NCBI GenBank assembly: GCA_023678885.1 | Contig: CM042955.1 | Coordinates: 16,255,835-16,319,834 of the forward strand | Reading direction: 5' to 3' | Source: Pogostemon cablin | Taxonomy: Eukaryota > Streptophyta > Magnoliopsida > Lamiales > Lamiaceae | DNA: 64,000 nucleotides | Shown here: positions 10,880 to 21,527 of the stretch, in pieces | How positions within the stretch are numbered: position 1 is the stretch's first letter | Layout of the letters: each line of letters opens with the position of its first letter | Translations under genes and position numbers: made by a program | The notes under the pieces: model-generated | The model's database searches: none | Told to the model about the DNA's origin: nothing | The model's input: the letters and a program-made list of their open reading frames with translations, nothing else

Positions 10880-13800
10880 TTACATAATTAATTCCCTTAT
10901 ATATTCATGTCTCAAGTTGATATGTCTCGATTTTTCATTGTATACTTTACTGAAAGTTTTGGACATAGTTGCTTGACTATCACAGTATAAAGAGATGGCT
11001 GGCATCGATTGTGGCCACAACTTAATATCTAATAACATGTTTCTCAGCCATTCTGTCTCTTTACCCGCAGCAGCTAACGCAATAAACTCAGATTCCATTG
11101 TAGAGTGAGTTATACACATTTGTTTCTTTGAACCCTAAGAAACTGCACCACTTCCTAGGATAAAGATCTACCCAGAGGTTGATTTATTATCATTAGCACA
11201 AGTTATCCAACTAGCATATATATAACCTTCGAGTACGATGGGAAACTCACTATATGACAATCCATAGTTCATAGTTTTCTTTAAGTAACCAAGTACTCGA
11301 GTAATAGCTTTCCAGTGTTCGACATTTGGATTACTAGTATACCTTGAAAGTTTACATACTGCAAAAGTTATATTTGGTCTAGTGCAATGCATGATATACA
11401 TTAAGCTACCAATTGCACTAGCATATTCAATTTGTGCTATTGATCTTCTAAAATTTTCAACCAATTTAATAGAAGGGTAATAAGGAGTGTGTGCCTCTTT
11501 AATATTCAAATGTTTAAATTTATCCAAAATTTTCTCAACATAGTGAGATTGACAAAGAGCAAAACCTCCTTTTTGCCTTTTAACTTTAATTCCTAAGATA
11601 GTATCCACCTCATTTAAATCTTCCATTTTGAACCTTGAGGTAAGATACTTTTTGGTGTCATTTATTCCACTCATATTTGTACTGATTATAAGCATGTCAT
11701 CTACATAAAGACATATTATCACTCCAAACTCATCATTAAATTTAGAGTATATAAATTTATCCGCACTGTTATGTGTAAATCCATATTCAAGTATTACAGA
11801 ATCAAATTTCTCATGCCATATTTTAGGCGCTTGTTTCAACCCGTATAAGGATTTTATTAACTTACAAACTTTATATTCATTTCCGGATAGTACAAAACCT
11901 TCAGGTTGATCCATATATACTTCATCTTCTAAATCGCCATTTAAAAAGGTTGTTTTAACATCTATTTGATGTATATGCAAGTTATAAATCGATGCTAAAG
12001 CAAATAGTGTTCTTATGGACGTTAAACGAGCCACAGGAGCATATGTATCAAAATAATCTATTCATTCCTTTTGTTTAAATCCCTTTGCTACTAATCTAGC
12101 TTTAAAAGTTTGAATTGATCCATCCGTATTGTATTTCCTTCTGGAAACCCATTTACAACCAATTATTTTGGAACCTGGAGGAAAATCAGAAATAGACCAC
12201 GTATTATTGGATAATAACGAGTCCATTTCATCATTGATTGCCTCTTTCCAAAAGGCTGAGTCACGAGACATAATTGCTTCCTTATATGTCTTTGGGTCAT
12301 CTTCCACCATCAACAAAATTGGAACTTTATTGATTACGTTAGTTCTATTGCCTTCAACAAGGAAAACTATAGATTAGGAAGATATATAATCAGAATGCAA
12401 GTTCTTTTCCTTTCTAGTATGCTGACTTCTCCTAATCTCAATAGGATAGTCCAATTAACGTTTTTCAATTCTCGGATTAGAATTAATTTTAGGTACATTA
12501 GTTGGTTCAGTAGTATTAATTGGTTCTACTAATGTGTTTGAGTCATTTTGAAATTTATTTTCAATAAATTCAACATCTCTAGATTCTATAATCACATTAG
12601 AATTTGAATTTAGAATTCTATATGCTTTTGAATTTTCAGCATACCCAACAAATACACCTTTCAAAGCTCTAGCACCCAACTTTGTTCTTTTGGGATCCGG
12701 AACTCTATAAAATGCAAGACATCCCCAAACTCTAAGGTAATTCAAGTTTTGTTTTCTTTTCTTCCATAGTTCATACGGAGAAACTTTTGATTTTCTAGAA
12801 GGAATTCTATTATAAATATGACATGCAGAAAGTAAAGCTTCTCCCTATAAGTTATTTGACAATTTAATATTTAACAACATTGAATTAAGCATATCAACAA
12901 GTGTTCTATTTTTTCTTTCGGCTAAACCATTTTGTTGAGGAGTATAAGGAGCACTAGTTTGATGCAATATTCTATTTTCTTCACAAAAGTTAGTAAATTC
13001 TACAGGAAAATATTCACCACCACGGTCACTTTTTAACATCTTTATTTTCTTTCCCTTTTGATTTTCTACTTCAGTTTTGTATGTCTTAAACATTTGAAAT
13101 GCTTGATCTTTATGTTTCATTAAATACACGTAAGTATACTTAGAATAATCATTTATAAAAGTTAAAAAATATTTATTGCCTCCTCTAGTTAATACACCAT
13201 TTAATTCACATATATCAGAATGGACAAGATCTAACAAATCTGAATTTCTTTCAACTTTAGAAAAAGGTTTCTTAACCATTTTTGTTTGAATGCATATTTC
13301 ACATACTTTCTTGTCATTATTTTTATAAGAAATTAAACCATGTTTAGACATATATTTTAATGATCGAAAACTAACATGTGCTAACCGATCATGCCATAAG
13401 GATAAAGATAAGTCAACCATGTAAACAGAAACATTCATATTATTATTAATACTGAGTTTAAACATTCCATCACATGAATAGCCCTTTCCTATAAACAATC
13501 CATTCTTGGATAAAATTAAACTATCAGACTCTATTATAGCCTTGTAGCCTTTCTTAGAAAGCATATTTCCAGAGATCAGATTCTTCCTTATTTCAGGTAC
13601 ATGCAAGACGTTGAGGAGCAACAAACTTTTCCCAGAAGTGAAATTCAATTCGACATTTCCCTTTCCTATCACTTTTGCAGCATTAGAGTTTCCCATGAGA
13701 ACTTCTTGACCATCACTTACAACTTCATATGACTTGAATTGATTCTTATTATTGCAAACATGTATTGTTGCACCAGAATCATACCACCAGTCATTAGACA

Positions 13801-14776
13801 TAGCACTAGTTGCCATATGAAGTTCAGTGATCATTCCAATATGCAAATCAGTAATCATCGAAACAAGTTGACTTACTTGCGATGCTGGTTTATTATCATG
13901 AGCGATCAAATTTGCACCATTAGGAACGTGGACTTGGCCTTCTTGTTTTTGCTTTTTCAGAATCCTGCACTCACGTTTGAAATGCCCTTTCTTGCCACAG
14001 TGATAGCAAGGTTTTTCTTTTTTGAGTTACTTGGATCATTGGGAATATTAGAATTATTAGAATTATTTACATCATCAGGAGACTTTCTTTTCTATCTAGT
14101 ATTCTTTCGTGGAGCTTTTTGATTTCCTTCCACGAGATTAACTTTTGTTGCATGTTCACCAGTGAAAGTTTTAACAAGATTCCTGGTTTCCCCTTCAATT
14201 CTTACGTGCTTTAGAATCTGCTCTAGAGAGAAATCTCCATAGTGTGTAGAAGTTTCTTTCTATAATTATTCCAATTAGGAGGAAGTTTTGCAACTATCGC
14301 TCCAACTTGCAGTGCTTCAGAAACTTCAATTTTCAAGTCTTTGAGTTTTGAAACAAGGACTTGTAATTCATGTATTTGATCCATGACAGACACATTATCA
14401 ACCATGGAAAACTCAAAATATTTCATGATAAGAAATTTGTCCGCACCTTATTTTTCAGTATTGTATTTGAACTCCAGTTTATTCCAGATTTCTTTTGCAG
14501 ATTTGACAATAGATCATAGAGACGATCAGACAGATTGTTGAGAATGTGACCTCGACACATCAATTCATCTTCTTCACGTTTTATGCGATCTGCTTTCACT
14601 TGATCAGTGTCTTCCGCCATTGCTTCAGGGAGATCAGGAAGATTGGTATCCAGGATGTAAGAGATTTTCAGGGCAATTAACAGAAACATCATTTTGTCTT
14701 TCCATCGCGTGAAGTTAGTTCCGTCAAAGCGATCCAGTTTAACAAACTCTTGATTCATCATCGATTTGGTCTCCAT
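10880..14776 (-). pseudogene. copia 1 gag-pol, frame-broken
   Basis: Gag starts at 14776 (METKSMMNQEFVKLDRFDG) and shifts frame near 14423. A CCHC zinc knuckle (CYHCGKKGHFKREC) is at about 13970-14013. The 13909-12845 stretch holds the protease motif WWYDSGATIHV, the pre-integrase HDRLAH...CEICIQTK region and the integrase core. Integrase C-terminal pieces follow at 12745-12455. Reverse transcriptase spans 12316-11168 and includes the catalytic YVDDM. RNase H is at 11119-10880 (FIALAAAGKETEWL). At least four frame breaks or stops interrupt the polyprotein, so it is dead. The order is that of Ty1/copia. Confidence 0.9.
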
Positions 14777-14800
14777 TGCGAAAGTTTAAAACCTTAAAAT

Positions 14801-15263
14801 TGTTATTGCAGTGGTCAATAGAAAAATGGAAAAATAGGCTTTGAGGCGTGATGAATCACTCTCTTTAAGGTTTTAATCGCCCCCACTATATTTGCTGCAG
14901 AGTTAAGGCAATAAACCTCTAGGATACAACAAAGCACCAAGTTATGGAGTCAGCAATTACAACAGAACTATGAAAGAACTCTTTGAATTTATGCTTATGA
15001 GGATGAAGAATAAAGTTTGATAGTTGTATATCTCTTTTCTTCTCCCGTATTTATAGGATAGTGATACGGATTCATCATATCTCTTAAAAGAGTCGTGACT
15101 TCTCAAGAAGACACCTTTTCAAAAAAGTTGTCTGAATTCACGTTAATGAACGTAGAAAACAATTCTAAAAATAATCATATTTTATAACTATATTTTATAA
15201 CTGCCTTGAGATGAGAATGCTGAAAATATTAATTTATGTACAAATATGTACAAGTTCACTTCA
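14801..15263 (-). mobile_element. copia element 1, 5' LTR
   Basis: 463 bp, the promoter-side LTR for the minus-strand element and partner of 9493-9963. It lacks an 8 bp stretch present in the other LTR. Just inside it is TTTTAAGGTTTTAAAC rather than the usual TGGTATCAGAGC primer site. Confidence 0.9.
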
Positions 15264-15380
15264 AAAGGGCCAGATCCCCCATTCCAAGAACTTGGTAAGC
15301 ATTGATGCTGAGTTGGGCTTCGAATGCCCCACTGATGACAGGGCAGCTCCGATTTCGATCCAGATTTTCAGCCAGTTGCC
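15264..15380 (-). pseudogene. captured polyamine-transporter fragment, proximal part (element A)
   Basis: The minus strand reads GNWLKIWIEIGAALSSVG, then after a one-base frame change FEAQLSINAYQVLGMGDL. This matches the conserved segment of PUT/RMV1-like permeases where LKIWIE.GAVLSS is followed by EAQLSSSAYQ and LGMADLG. The continuation is at 9400-9492, beyond the copia insertion. The frame change shows it is a decayed fragment. Confidence 0.65.
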
Positions 15381-15575
15381 GGAGCGTCCACTGATGAGTT
15401 GGGCTTCGAAGCGTCATGTGCGGTGCGCATGTGGATTTTCCATCCAAAAAGTAAATTTTCGGCGATTTTGGGACGAAAATTGATCAATATCTAGAATTAC
15501 GGGACGAAATTGAAAATTTTATCTTTTTTGGGACGGAATCAAAAATTCTCTTGGGATAAAAAATGTTTCTAACTC

Positions 15576-15907
15576 TAAAATTGAACATTTTTATAACTAT
15601 TTTGCAGGAATCATCGTGTTATACGTGGGAGTGAGTAAGTAAAAAAAAATATTATTTTAAGATTGAAATTAAAATTGCTGAGAATCCCAAATGAATGATT
15701 TTAACGCAAAACATTAGAATTCACGTGGGAGTGAGTAAGTACCATTATTTCGGAATACTTTCTTCCCATTTTATCACTAGTAGTACTATTTTATTGTATT
15801 AATAATCTGTATTTATTTATTAAAATAATAATAATAACCGAAACCAGTGTTTAATTAAAAAAGAGTGTTTTGGAGGTCACCAAACATGGGCAGTTTCTCT
15901 TCCTGTT
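15576..15907. other. upstream region of ELO gene 1
   Basis: AT-rich sequence between element A and the ELO promoter. A 17 bp phrase, CACGTGGGAGTGAGTAAGT, occurs near 15724 and in variant form near 15625. No gene was recognised. Confidence 0.5.
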
Positions 15908-15916
15908 TATATAAAG
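15908..15916 (+). promoter_or_regulatory. TATA box of ELO gene 1
   Basis: TATATAAAG lies 48 bases before the chosen ATG. Transcription would start near 15940. The in-frame ATG at 15865 lies upstream of this box, which argues for the start at 15964. Confidence 0.6.
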
Positions 15917-15963
15917 GGTGGGGGTTAGGTTATAGCCCCCCCCATCGGAAGTTGTACCTTGCG

Positions 15964-16779
15964 ATGGAAAGATTGTACAGCAGTGTGGTGTACTGGCTCG
16001 TCGACCACCCCACCATCCGAAATTACGAATGGAAACCTAACCGGAGCCCCGGGTCGTCCCCCCTCTTCCCCCTTCTCACCGTCGCCACCTACCTCGCCCT
16101 CACATTCTCTCTCCGCCACCTCCCCCTCCTCCCCACCGTCCCCTCCGCCTCCCTCCGCCTCTTCTCCGCCGTCCACAGCCTCATCCTCTGCCTCCTCTCG
16201 CTCGTCATGGCCGTCGCCTCCACCCTCTCAATCCTCCGCCAGACGCCGCCGGATCATCCGGCCTGGGCCCTCTGCTTCCCGGTCAACCGGACGCCGCCGC
16301 GGGGGCCCACGTTCTTCTGGGGCCACGTGTTCTACCTGTCGAAGATTCTAGAATTCGTGGACACGCTGGTGATCCTGCTGGGGCGGTCAAGGCGGCTGTC
16401 GTTCCTCCACGTGTACCACCACGCGGTGGTGGTGGTGATGTGCTACCTGTGGGTGTCGACGCCGCAGTCGCTGTTCCCGGTGGGGATGGTGACGAACTCG
16501 GCGGTGCACGTGGTGATGTACGGGTACTACCTGCTGTGCGCGGTGGGGATCCGGCCCTGGTGGAAGAAGATGGTCACCAATTTCCAGATCGTGCAGTTCA
16601 TGTTCGGGTTCCTCCTGTCGGGTCGGATGCTGGTGCACCATTTCAGTGGGTCGGGTTGCGAGGGGATATGGAGCTGGGTGTTTTCGGCGGTTTTCAATGG
16701 CTCCCTATTGGCGTTGTTTGCTAACTTCCACATCAAGAATTATGCTAGTTTGGCTCAAGTTAAGGACAAACACTCCTAA
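15964..16779 (+). CDS. ELO-family fatty acid elongase (HOS3-like), copy 1
   Basis: A single-exon gene of 271 residues, starting MERLYSSVVYWLVDHP. The ELO/GNS1-SUR4 signatures are clear: KILEFVDTLVILL at residues 127-139, the histidine box HVYHH at 149-153, and HVVMYGYYLLCA at 182-193. Several hydrophobic segments suggest a polytopic ER membrane protein, about 270-300 residues as usual. ELO proteins catalyse the condensing step of very-long-chain fatty acid elongation in yeast and animals. In plants, KCS enzymes do most of this work and the role of the ELO-like group (HOS3 in Arabidopsis) is less clear. The gene is much more GC-rich than its surroundings. A close convergent paralog lies at 21528-22364. 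The C-terminus KDKHS is not a clear dilysine ER signal. Confidence 0.93.
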   Translation: MERLYSSVVYWLVDHPTIRNYEWKPNRSPGSSPLFPLLTVATYLALTFSLRHLPLLPTVPSASLRLFSAVHSLILCLLSLVMAVASTLSILRQTPPDHPAWALCFPVNRTPPRGPTFFWGHVFYLSKILEFVDTLVILLGRSRRLSFLHVYHHAVVVVMCYLWVSTPQSLFPVGMVTNSAVHVVMYGYYLLCAVGIRPWWKKMVTNFQIVQFMFGFLLSGRMLVHHFSGSGCEGIWSWVFSAVFNGSLLALFANFHIKNYASLAQVKDKHS

Positions 16780-16991
16780 TTTGGCTTTTTTTGTTCATAC
16801 CAGATTGAATTGACCAAGTTATTTGAATATTTCAATCAATTTTAATACCATGCATATTTCGCCTTTCATATTATTTTTCATTTCTTTTTATTTAAACCCC
16901 TCCTCTACTCAAAAATATATTTCCTTGTTGTTCAATTGGAATTCTTTCATATTAAACAACTTTCTACATTTCATAAATTAGAAACATATAC
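16780..16991. other. ELO gene 1 3' flank
   Basis: T-rich 3' untranslated and flanking sequence up to the left end of Pack-type element B. No other feature was seen. Confidence 0.5.
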
Positions 16992-17244
16992 AAGTTAAAA
17001 TCATTTTTGGTCCCATAACTATAGAGAATTTTTGATTCCGTCCTAAAAAAGATAAAATTTTTAATTTCGTCCCGTAACTCCTGATGTTGGCCAATTTTTG
17101 TCCCAAAATCGTCAGAAATTAATTTATTGGCCGGAAAATCATATGTGCACCGCATATGACGCCTCAAATTGGGCTTTCCGGTAGCTTCATCCAACGTGGC
17201 AATTGAGGAAGAATTTGGACCAATCATTTTGCCAAAGCTCATGA

Positions 17245-17424
17245 GACCCCAACTGCAATCACTGTGGACGCCAGGATGCCAATCCATGGCGTGTCGAACC
17301 ATTTGATCTCAACCCGAATACCTTGGGTAGAAGGGTCAGATCCTCCATTCCAAGAACTTGGTAAGCGCTGCTGTTGAGTTGGGCTTCGAATATCCCCACT
17401 GATGACAGGACAGCTTCGATTTCA
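17245..17424 (-). pseudogene. captured polyamine-transporter fragment (element B)
   Basis: The minus strand reads VEIEAVLSSVGIFEAQLNSS, AYQVLGMEDLTLLPKVFGLR and, after frame changes, KWFDTPWIGILASTVIAVGV. These match consecutive segments of PUT/RMV1-type amino-acid permeases: the EAQLSSSAYQ loop, LGMADLGFLP, RSKW(F)NTPW and the following membrane helix. Frame changes mark it as a fragment. It directly follows the HVA22 piece in the same direction, so a transcript would be chimeric. Confidence 0.68.
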
Positions 17425-17846
17425 ACCAATAAAAGAGTGATAAAAGAGTAGAAAATCCAATAAGCAAGCACTGTTCATCGTCTACCTTTGATGCACTTTC
17501 TATTGCCACCACCGATGCATACCTACAACCACCCACCAACCCATAATTCCAATTAAATTAAATTATTTTGGGACAACAAAAATGAAATTAAGTTACTATT
17601 ACTTACAATGGATAAGCAGCATAACCCCTGGCCTGCAAAATCAACAAAACACATCAGCCTGTGAATTTATCGGATTGATAATTAAATCTCTAAATAGTAA
17701 ATCTACAAGGAAAGAAATACACCATGAATACGAGCAACCATAGTTAGTAATATTATTATGAAATTAATCGAAAAAACTAAAAGAAAAACTAGAAACATGC
17801 CCCGCCATGGCGTCAAGATACGTAAGCAGACTCCAAAACGACCCAT
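17425..17846 (-). pseudogene. captured HVA22/DP1 gene fragment with introns (element B)
   Basis: Three exon-like pieces on the minus strand carry proper splice contexts. Piece 1 starts with the ATG at 17846 (MGRF, then after a one-base loss a LLTYLDAMAGHV-like frame). Piece 2 is 17632-17607, between CAG and GTAAG (PGVMLL, then YPL with a base missing). Piece 3 starts at 17522 after TGTAG and reads YASVVAIESASKVDDEQ, then LAYWIFYSFITL in another frame. This is the hallmark start of HVA22/DP1/TB2 proteins, ER-shaping membrane proteins. Retention of introns means genomic DNA was captured, not a cDNA. Frame losses make it non-functional. Confidence 0.7.
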
Positions 17847-18163
17847 TAATTCTATCCCGCAAATGGTATGATTGATAGATAGATAATCTCTGAGATAATT
17901 GAGAAAGAGTGGGTGATTTCGAATCAAACAAACACGACTTAGTATTGAAGATAAATGAAGATGGATTTGTTTCTCCTTTTTATACCTGCGGAAGGATGGA
18001 CGTGGTGCACATACAATTTTCCAGCCAAGAAATTAATTTCCGGCGATTTTGGGATCAAAATTGACCAATATCATGAGTTACTGGAGAAAATTGAAAATTT
18101 TATCTTTTTTAGGACGGAATCAAAAATTCTATATAATTATGAGACAAAAAATAATTTTAACTC

Positions 18164-19959
18164 TTCAATTTTGGTTCCAAATAATTTTTTTTCAATTTAA
18201 TATTATAACTCCTTTAACTGATCATTATGCTCAATTTACATTGAAAACAAACTTTTGTCGAAAATTGTCGTTAGGTTGCTTATGATACATGAAATTTATT
18301 CGATGGTTTTTTCATGTTACACTTCATTCAAGTAATAAATACGTTAATTGTCTATTTGTTAACTTAATTACACTTCCTGTTTTTATTTTTTCCAAAATTT
18401 TTGTCTACTTCTAAAAGCATTATAATTACACAATATTAGCAACCTCACAATATCACATTGCCACGATTAAATTGTCACGTCCCAACAATTTCATACACTT
18501 TTAATTAAATTATCCAAAATATCCATTTTGAAACCAAATTTAAACATGTAATTATTTTGAAACCAAAATTGAACTCAATATATAACTATTTCACCGGAAT
18601 CAGTGTGTCAAGCTGGTTTTAGTTTGGTCGAAATAAGCTAAAAGCCTAAAATCCACCGAAATGGAGTTGTTAGTAATTGTTTCACAGCTTCTTCGATAAT
18701 TTTTCTCGCCTGCATATCAAATATCAATGGTACAATACACAGATTGAGAATACATCATCATTTTCTACTTTTTAGACCCTAATATTAACTCTATTATTTT
18801 AAATAAGTATGTTTAAATAAATTTATAATTATTAATTAAATCTATAAATATTCCATAATATAGTATATTATATGACTATTAAAAAAAATTATATATACAT
18901 CCACATAATCAGTGCATATATTCATACCCGTTTCAAATTCTAGTGATTTTTTTTAACCATTCATACTCCTCTTATTATAATTCTAAGTAAATTGGATATT
19001 CAAAAATACACACCTCATTGTAATCCCTAGCTCCATGGATCTTCCTCAATTTAGTCACATTTATTTCTTGGCTACATACGAAGCAATCATAATTTATAGA
19101 AGTCAACGTAATTTATAAACCAATCGATTCGTTTTCTGAAAAAAAATAAAAAAAAACAAACGCCTACCTGTCTAGTTGTTCAAATGGAATATAAATTTGT
19201 AAACTCTTTTTTATTACAAAAACAAAAACGCGCAATGAATGATTTAGCATATTAAAATGTTGGTGCGCTATCTCATCAAAATGGATAAGATTCATTCAAT
19301 TTGATTAACAATTAATTATTATTATTATTAATTAATATATTCTAATGATATTTAGGTGCTATTATTTTTAAAAAAATTCTTGATTTGTTAAAACCATGTT
19401 CCGCATATTCCAATCCATTGTTAAGTTTGGTCGACAGCACTTTGATTATTTTCATTTCATACTCTTAACTATATTAATTATTTTCCCCCATCGTGAAAAA
19501 TAGTAAACTTTTTTTTCATAAAGAGATATAATATTCTAATATATTAATAAATTAATGAATATAATATTTAATGTGTTTTGAGTCGTCATATATGTCCGTA
19601 GAGATAAAATATTAATTATTTAGTGTAGTTCAACTTGACAAAAAGAGAATTATAAATCTTATCTTGAAACAAATCAAAATAACAAATATACTCTTCATTG
19701 GGACAAAGAGAGTATATTTTCACTATTTGTTAAAATTTTTAAAATATGACATAATTTTAAATTTATATTCTACGTTATAATCATATTTTAATAAATTATT
19801 CACATGTAATTACATAACTCAATAAACCATAATTTAAATACAATGAAAGTGAGGTTTAGTTAGGAAATGCCTTAATAATAGTACCTATTATATAAATTAT
19901 AATAGAAATGAATTAATTCAATTTACTTAATTAAATTGAGATACCATCTCATGGTAGTT
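18164..19959. other. intergenic, AT-rich
   Basis: Nearly 1.8 kb between the two ELO genes. It is AT-rich and interrupted by short runs, with no recognisable gene or bounded element. Confidence 0.45.
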
Positions 19960-20660
19960 AAACAGGTCGAGCAAGCTCGAACATTATACTCTCAAACTCG
20001 ACTCGAGTACTTATCAAATCGAATTCGAGTTCGATTTGTTAAAGAACTTATAAACAAGCTTGGTTCTATTCGAAAATTACTCGAGCAAGCTCGACTCGAC
20101 TCGATAAGCGAAATGAATCGCGCTTTCAAGTCTTATCGAGTTTTTCAAGCTTAATAATAAATAATATATTTTATATTTATATTATATTTATTAATAATTA
20201 TTTTATTATATATTATTCTATTCCTCTTTACCCTTCCTATTTTGGATTGTCCTACAGAAGATTTCATCTTCCTAATAACAGTTAAAACAGTCATCATTTC
20301 TCATACACTTTATTTAAAAAAATTTCTTTATCTAACAACTAACATACTTTATCATTTATATATTATTAAAAAATTCTTAAATATCCCTATAAATTAGCAC
20401 TTTTCTTAGTGCGAGTGGAGTGGTGCAAACTATTGAGAGATGAAGAGATCATTATAACTAAATAATAATAATTATTAATATTAATAATAATAATAATAAT
20501 AATAATTATTATTATTATTATTATTATTATCATCAAACCTTAGCGAGTTGAATTGAACTCAAATTGTTAGCTCAACGAGCATCAGACGAGCTCGAACTTG
20601 ATCTGGAATAGTATTGTGTCGAGCCGAGCTGTCGACTAGCTCGTTTATTTTAATAGCAAT
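19960..20660. repeat. CTCGA-rich repeat, possible MITE
   Basis: Two blocks rich in GCTCGA/TCGAGC motifs (19968-20150 and 20535-20645) flank an AT-rich centre with an ATT/AAT microsatellite at 20461-20535. The blocks are roughly inverted relative to each other, as in non-autonomous hAT-type elements. Exact ends and a target duplication could not be fixed. Confidence 0.4.
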
Positions 20661-21527
20661 AGACCTAGTCCTAGAATAACAAAATATTAATATATCACCT
20701 TAATCCAATAACCTAAAAATGCATTTTAAGTTCAAGTTCATTAATCTTCCTTCACCAACCCATCTAACATAGTAATATTTAAAATTCATCAATAGTCGTT
20801 ATACATTACTCCTTCCCGTCCCGTGGTTATTCTTGAAAGTGGTAAATTTTATTTCAAATCCATCCATTACAAAGTATAACAAAATACTTATCATTCATAC
20901 AAGAACTTCTCTCAAAAGCATTCTAGTCCCATATAATTAAGATACGGATTTACAAAATGTAACAAGACATTCAAGTTCCTAATTAATTATCACCGCCAAT
21001 GTTATCAGCAATATTCCTGAGCTTTAGGATGGGTCCTTGTCTCTCTAATTTTTTTCTGAGAGCAGATGTAATTGTGGAGAATTGAGTACTCTATCCTGAC
21101 CATTCTCTAATCATTTTCAGTCCTGTGATTATTGTTACGTTTGGAACGTAATAATAATTAATTACATGACGAGGAAGTATAGATTCTTTATTTTAAGGAA
21201 AAAAGAAAATAGATGGAGTGACTCTATATATATATATATATATTTTTTTTTCATTACATAGTTCGGAAACACATGTAATAAAAATAGAAAAAGTAGAAGG
21301 CAGAATATTAATTTTTCATTTGTTGGATGTGAAGCATTATTGGGCAATTATATGGGACTACTTTATAACCGAATTATGTAATCATAAAACTTCATAAACA
21401 AGTATCATACTCTTACAAAATCTTCATCTAAATTCCAACAATTTTTACTTGATCTTGAATTAAATCCAACCCAATTGCAGCCCTACAAATCAAAAATAAA
21501 ATAAAAAACAATAATGGTGAAAAAAAT
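20661..21527. other. ELO gene 2 3' flank
   Basis: AT-rich flank containing a short TA microsatellite at about 21229-21242. Nothing else recognisable was seen. Confidence 0.45.

Larger units (their letters stand above)
9493..15263 (-). mobile_element. copia LTR retrotransposon 1, full length, decayed
   Basis: A 5.8 kb element in minus orientation with two LTRs. The target duplication is GAAGG (9488-9492) and AAAGG (15264-15268), one mismatch. Coding order gag, CCHC knuckle, protease, integrase, reverse transcriptase, RNase H identifies Ty1/copia. The 5' LTR is followed after only 24 bases by the gag ATG at 14776, and no standard tRNA-iMet primer-binding site is visible there. A hAT-like MITE is inserted at 10407-10750. 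It was inserted into Pack-type element A; the related sequence at 17330 shows the uninterrupted site. Confidence 0.93.
9138..15575. mobile_element. Pack-type TIR element A, split by copia element
   Basis: Long inverted ends of about 170 bp lie at 9138-9310 and 15405-15575 (GAGTTAAAATCATTTTTTG, then the TTTTTGATTCC...TTTTATC region, and a GGCCGGAAAATC box). After removing the nested copia (9493-15263) the element would be about 0.67 kb. Its interior, read on the minus strand, matches an amino-acid/polyamine permease in pieces: GNWLKIWIEIGA and FEAQL at the right, then LLPKVFGLRSKWFDTP at the left. No transposase frame and no clear target duplication were seen, so the superfamily (possibly MULE) is not proven. 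Element B at 16992-18163 is a relative. Confidence 0.7.
16992..18163. mobile_element. Pack-type TIR element B with two captured gene fragments
   Basis: About 1.17 kb with long inverted ends at 16992-17165 and 17990-18163, related to those of element A (GTTAAAATCATTTTTGG, a TTTTTGATTCCGTCC box, a GGCCGGAAAATC box). Between the ends, on the minus strand, are an HVA22/DP1 gene piece (17425-17846) followed by a permease piece (17245-17424). The permease piece is shared with element A; no HVA22 piece is visible in element A. There is no transposase. The ends and gene capture resemble Pack-MULEs, but no 9 bp target duplication was found, so the superfamily is open. Confidence 0.72.

Noticed and set aside
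15865..15963. Upstream in-frame ATG extending ELO gene 1 by 33 residues
   Set aside because: A TATA box lies inside the extension, and the paralog begins at the equivalent of 15964.
15925..16351. Open frames on both strands across ELO gene 1
   Set aside because: They are low-complexity Gly/Glu or Ser/Pro shadows of the GC-rich ELO frame.
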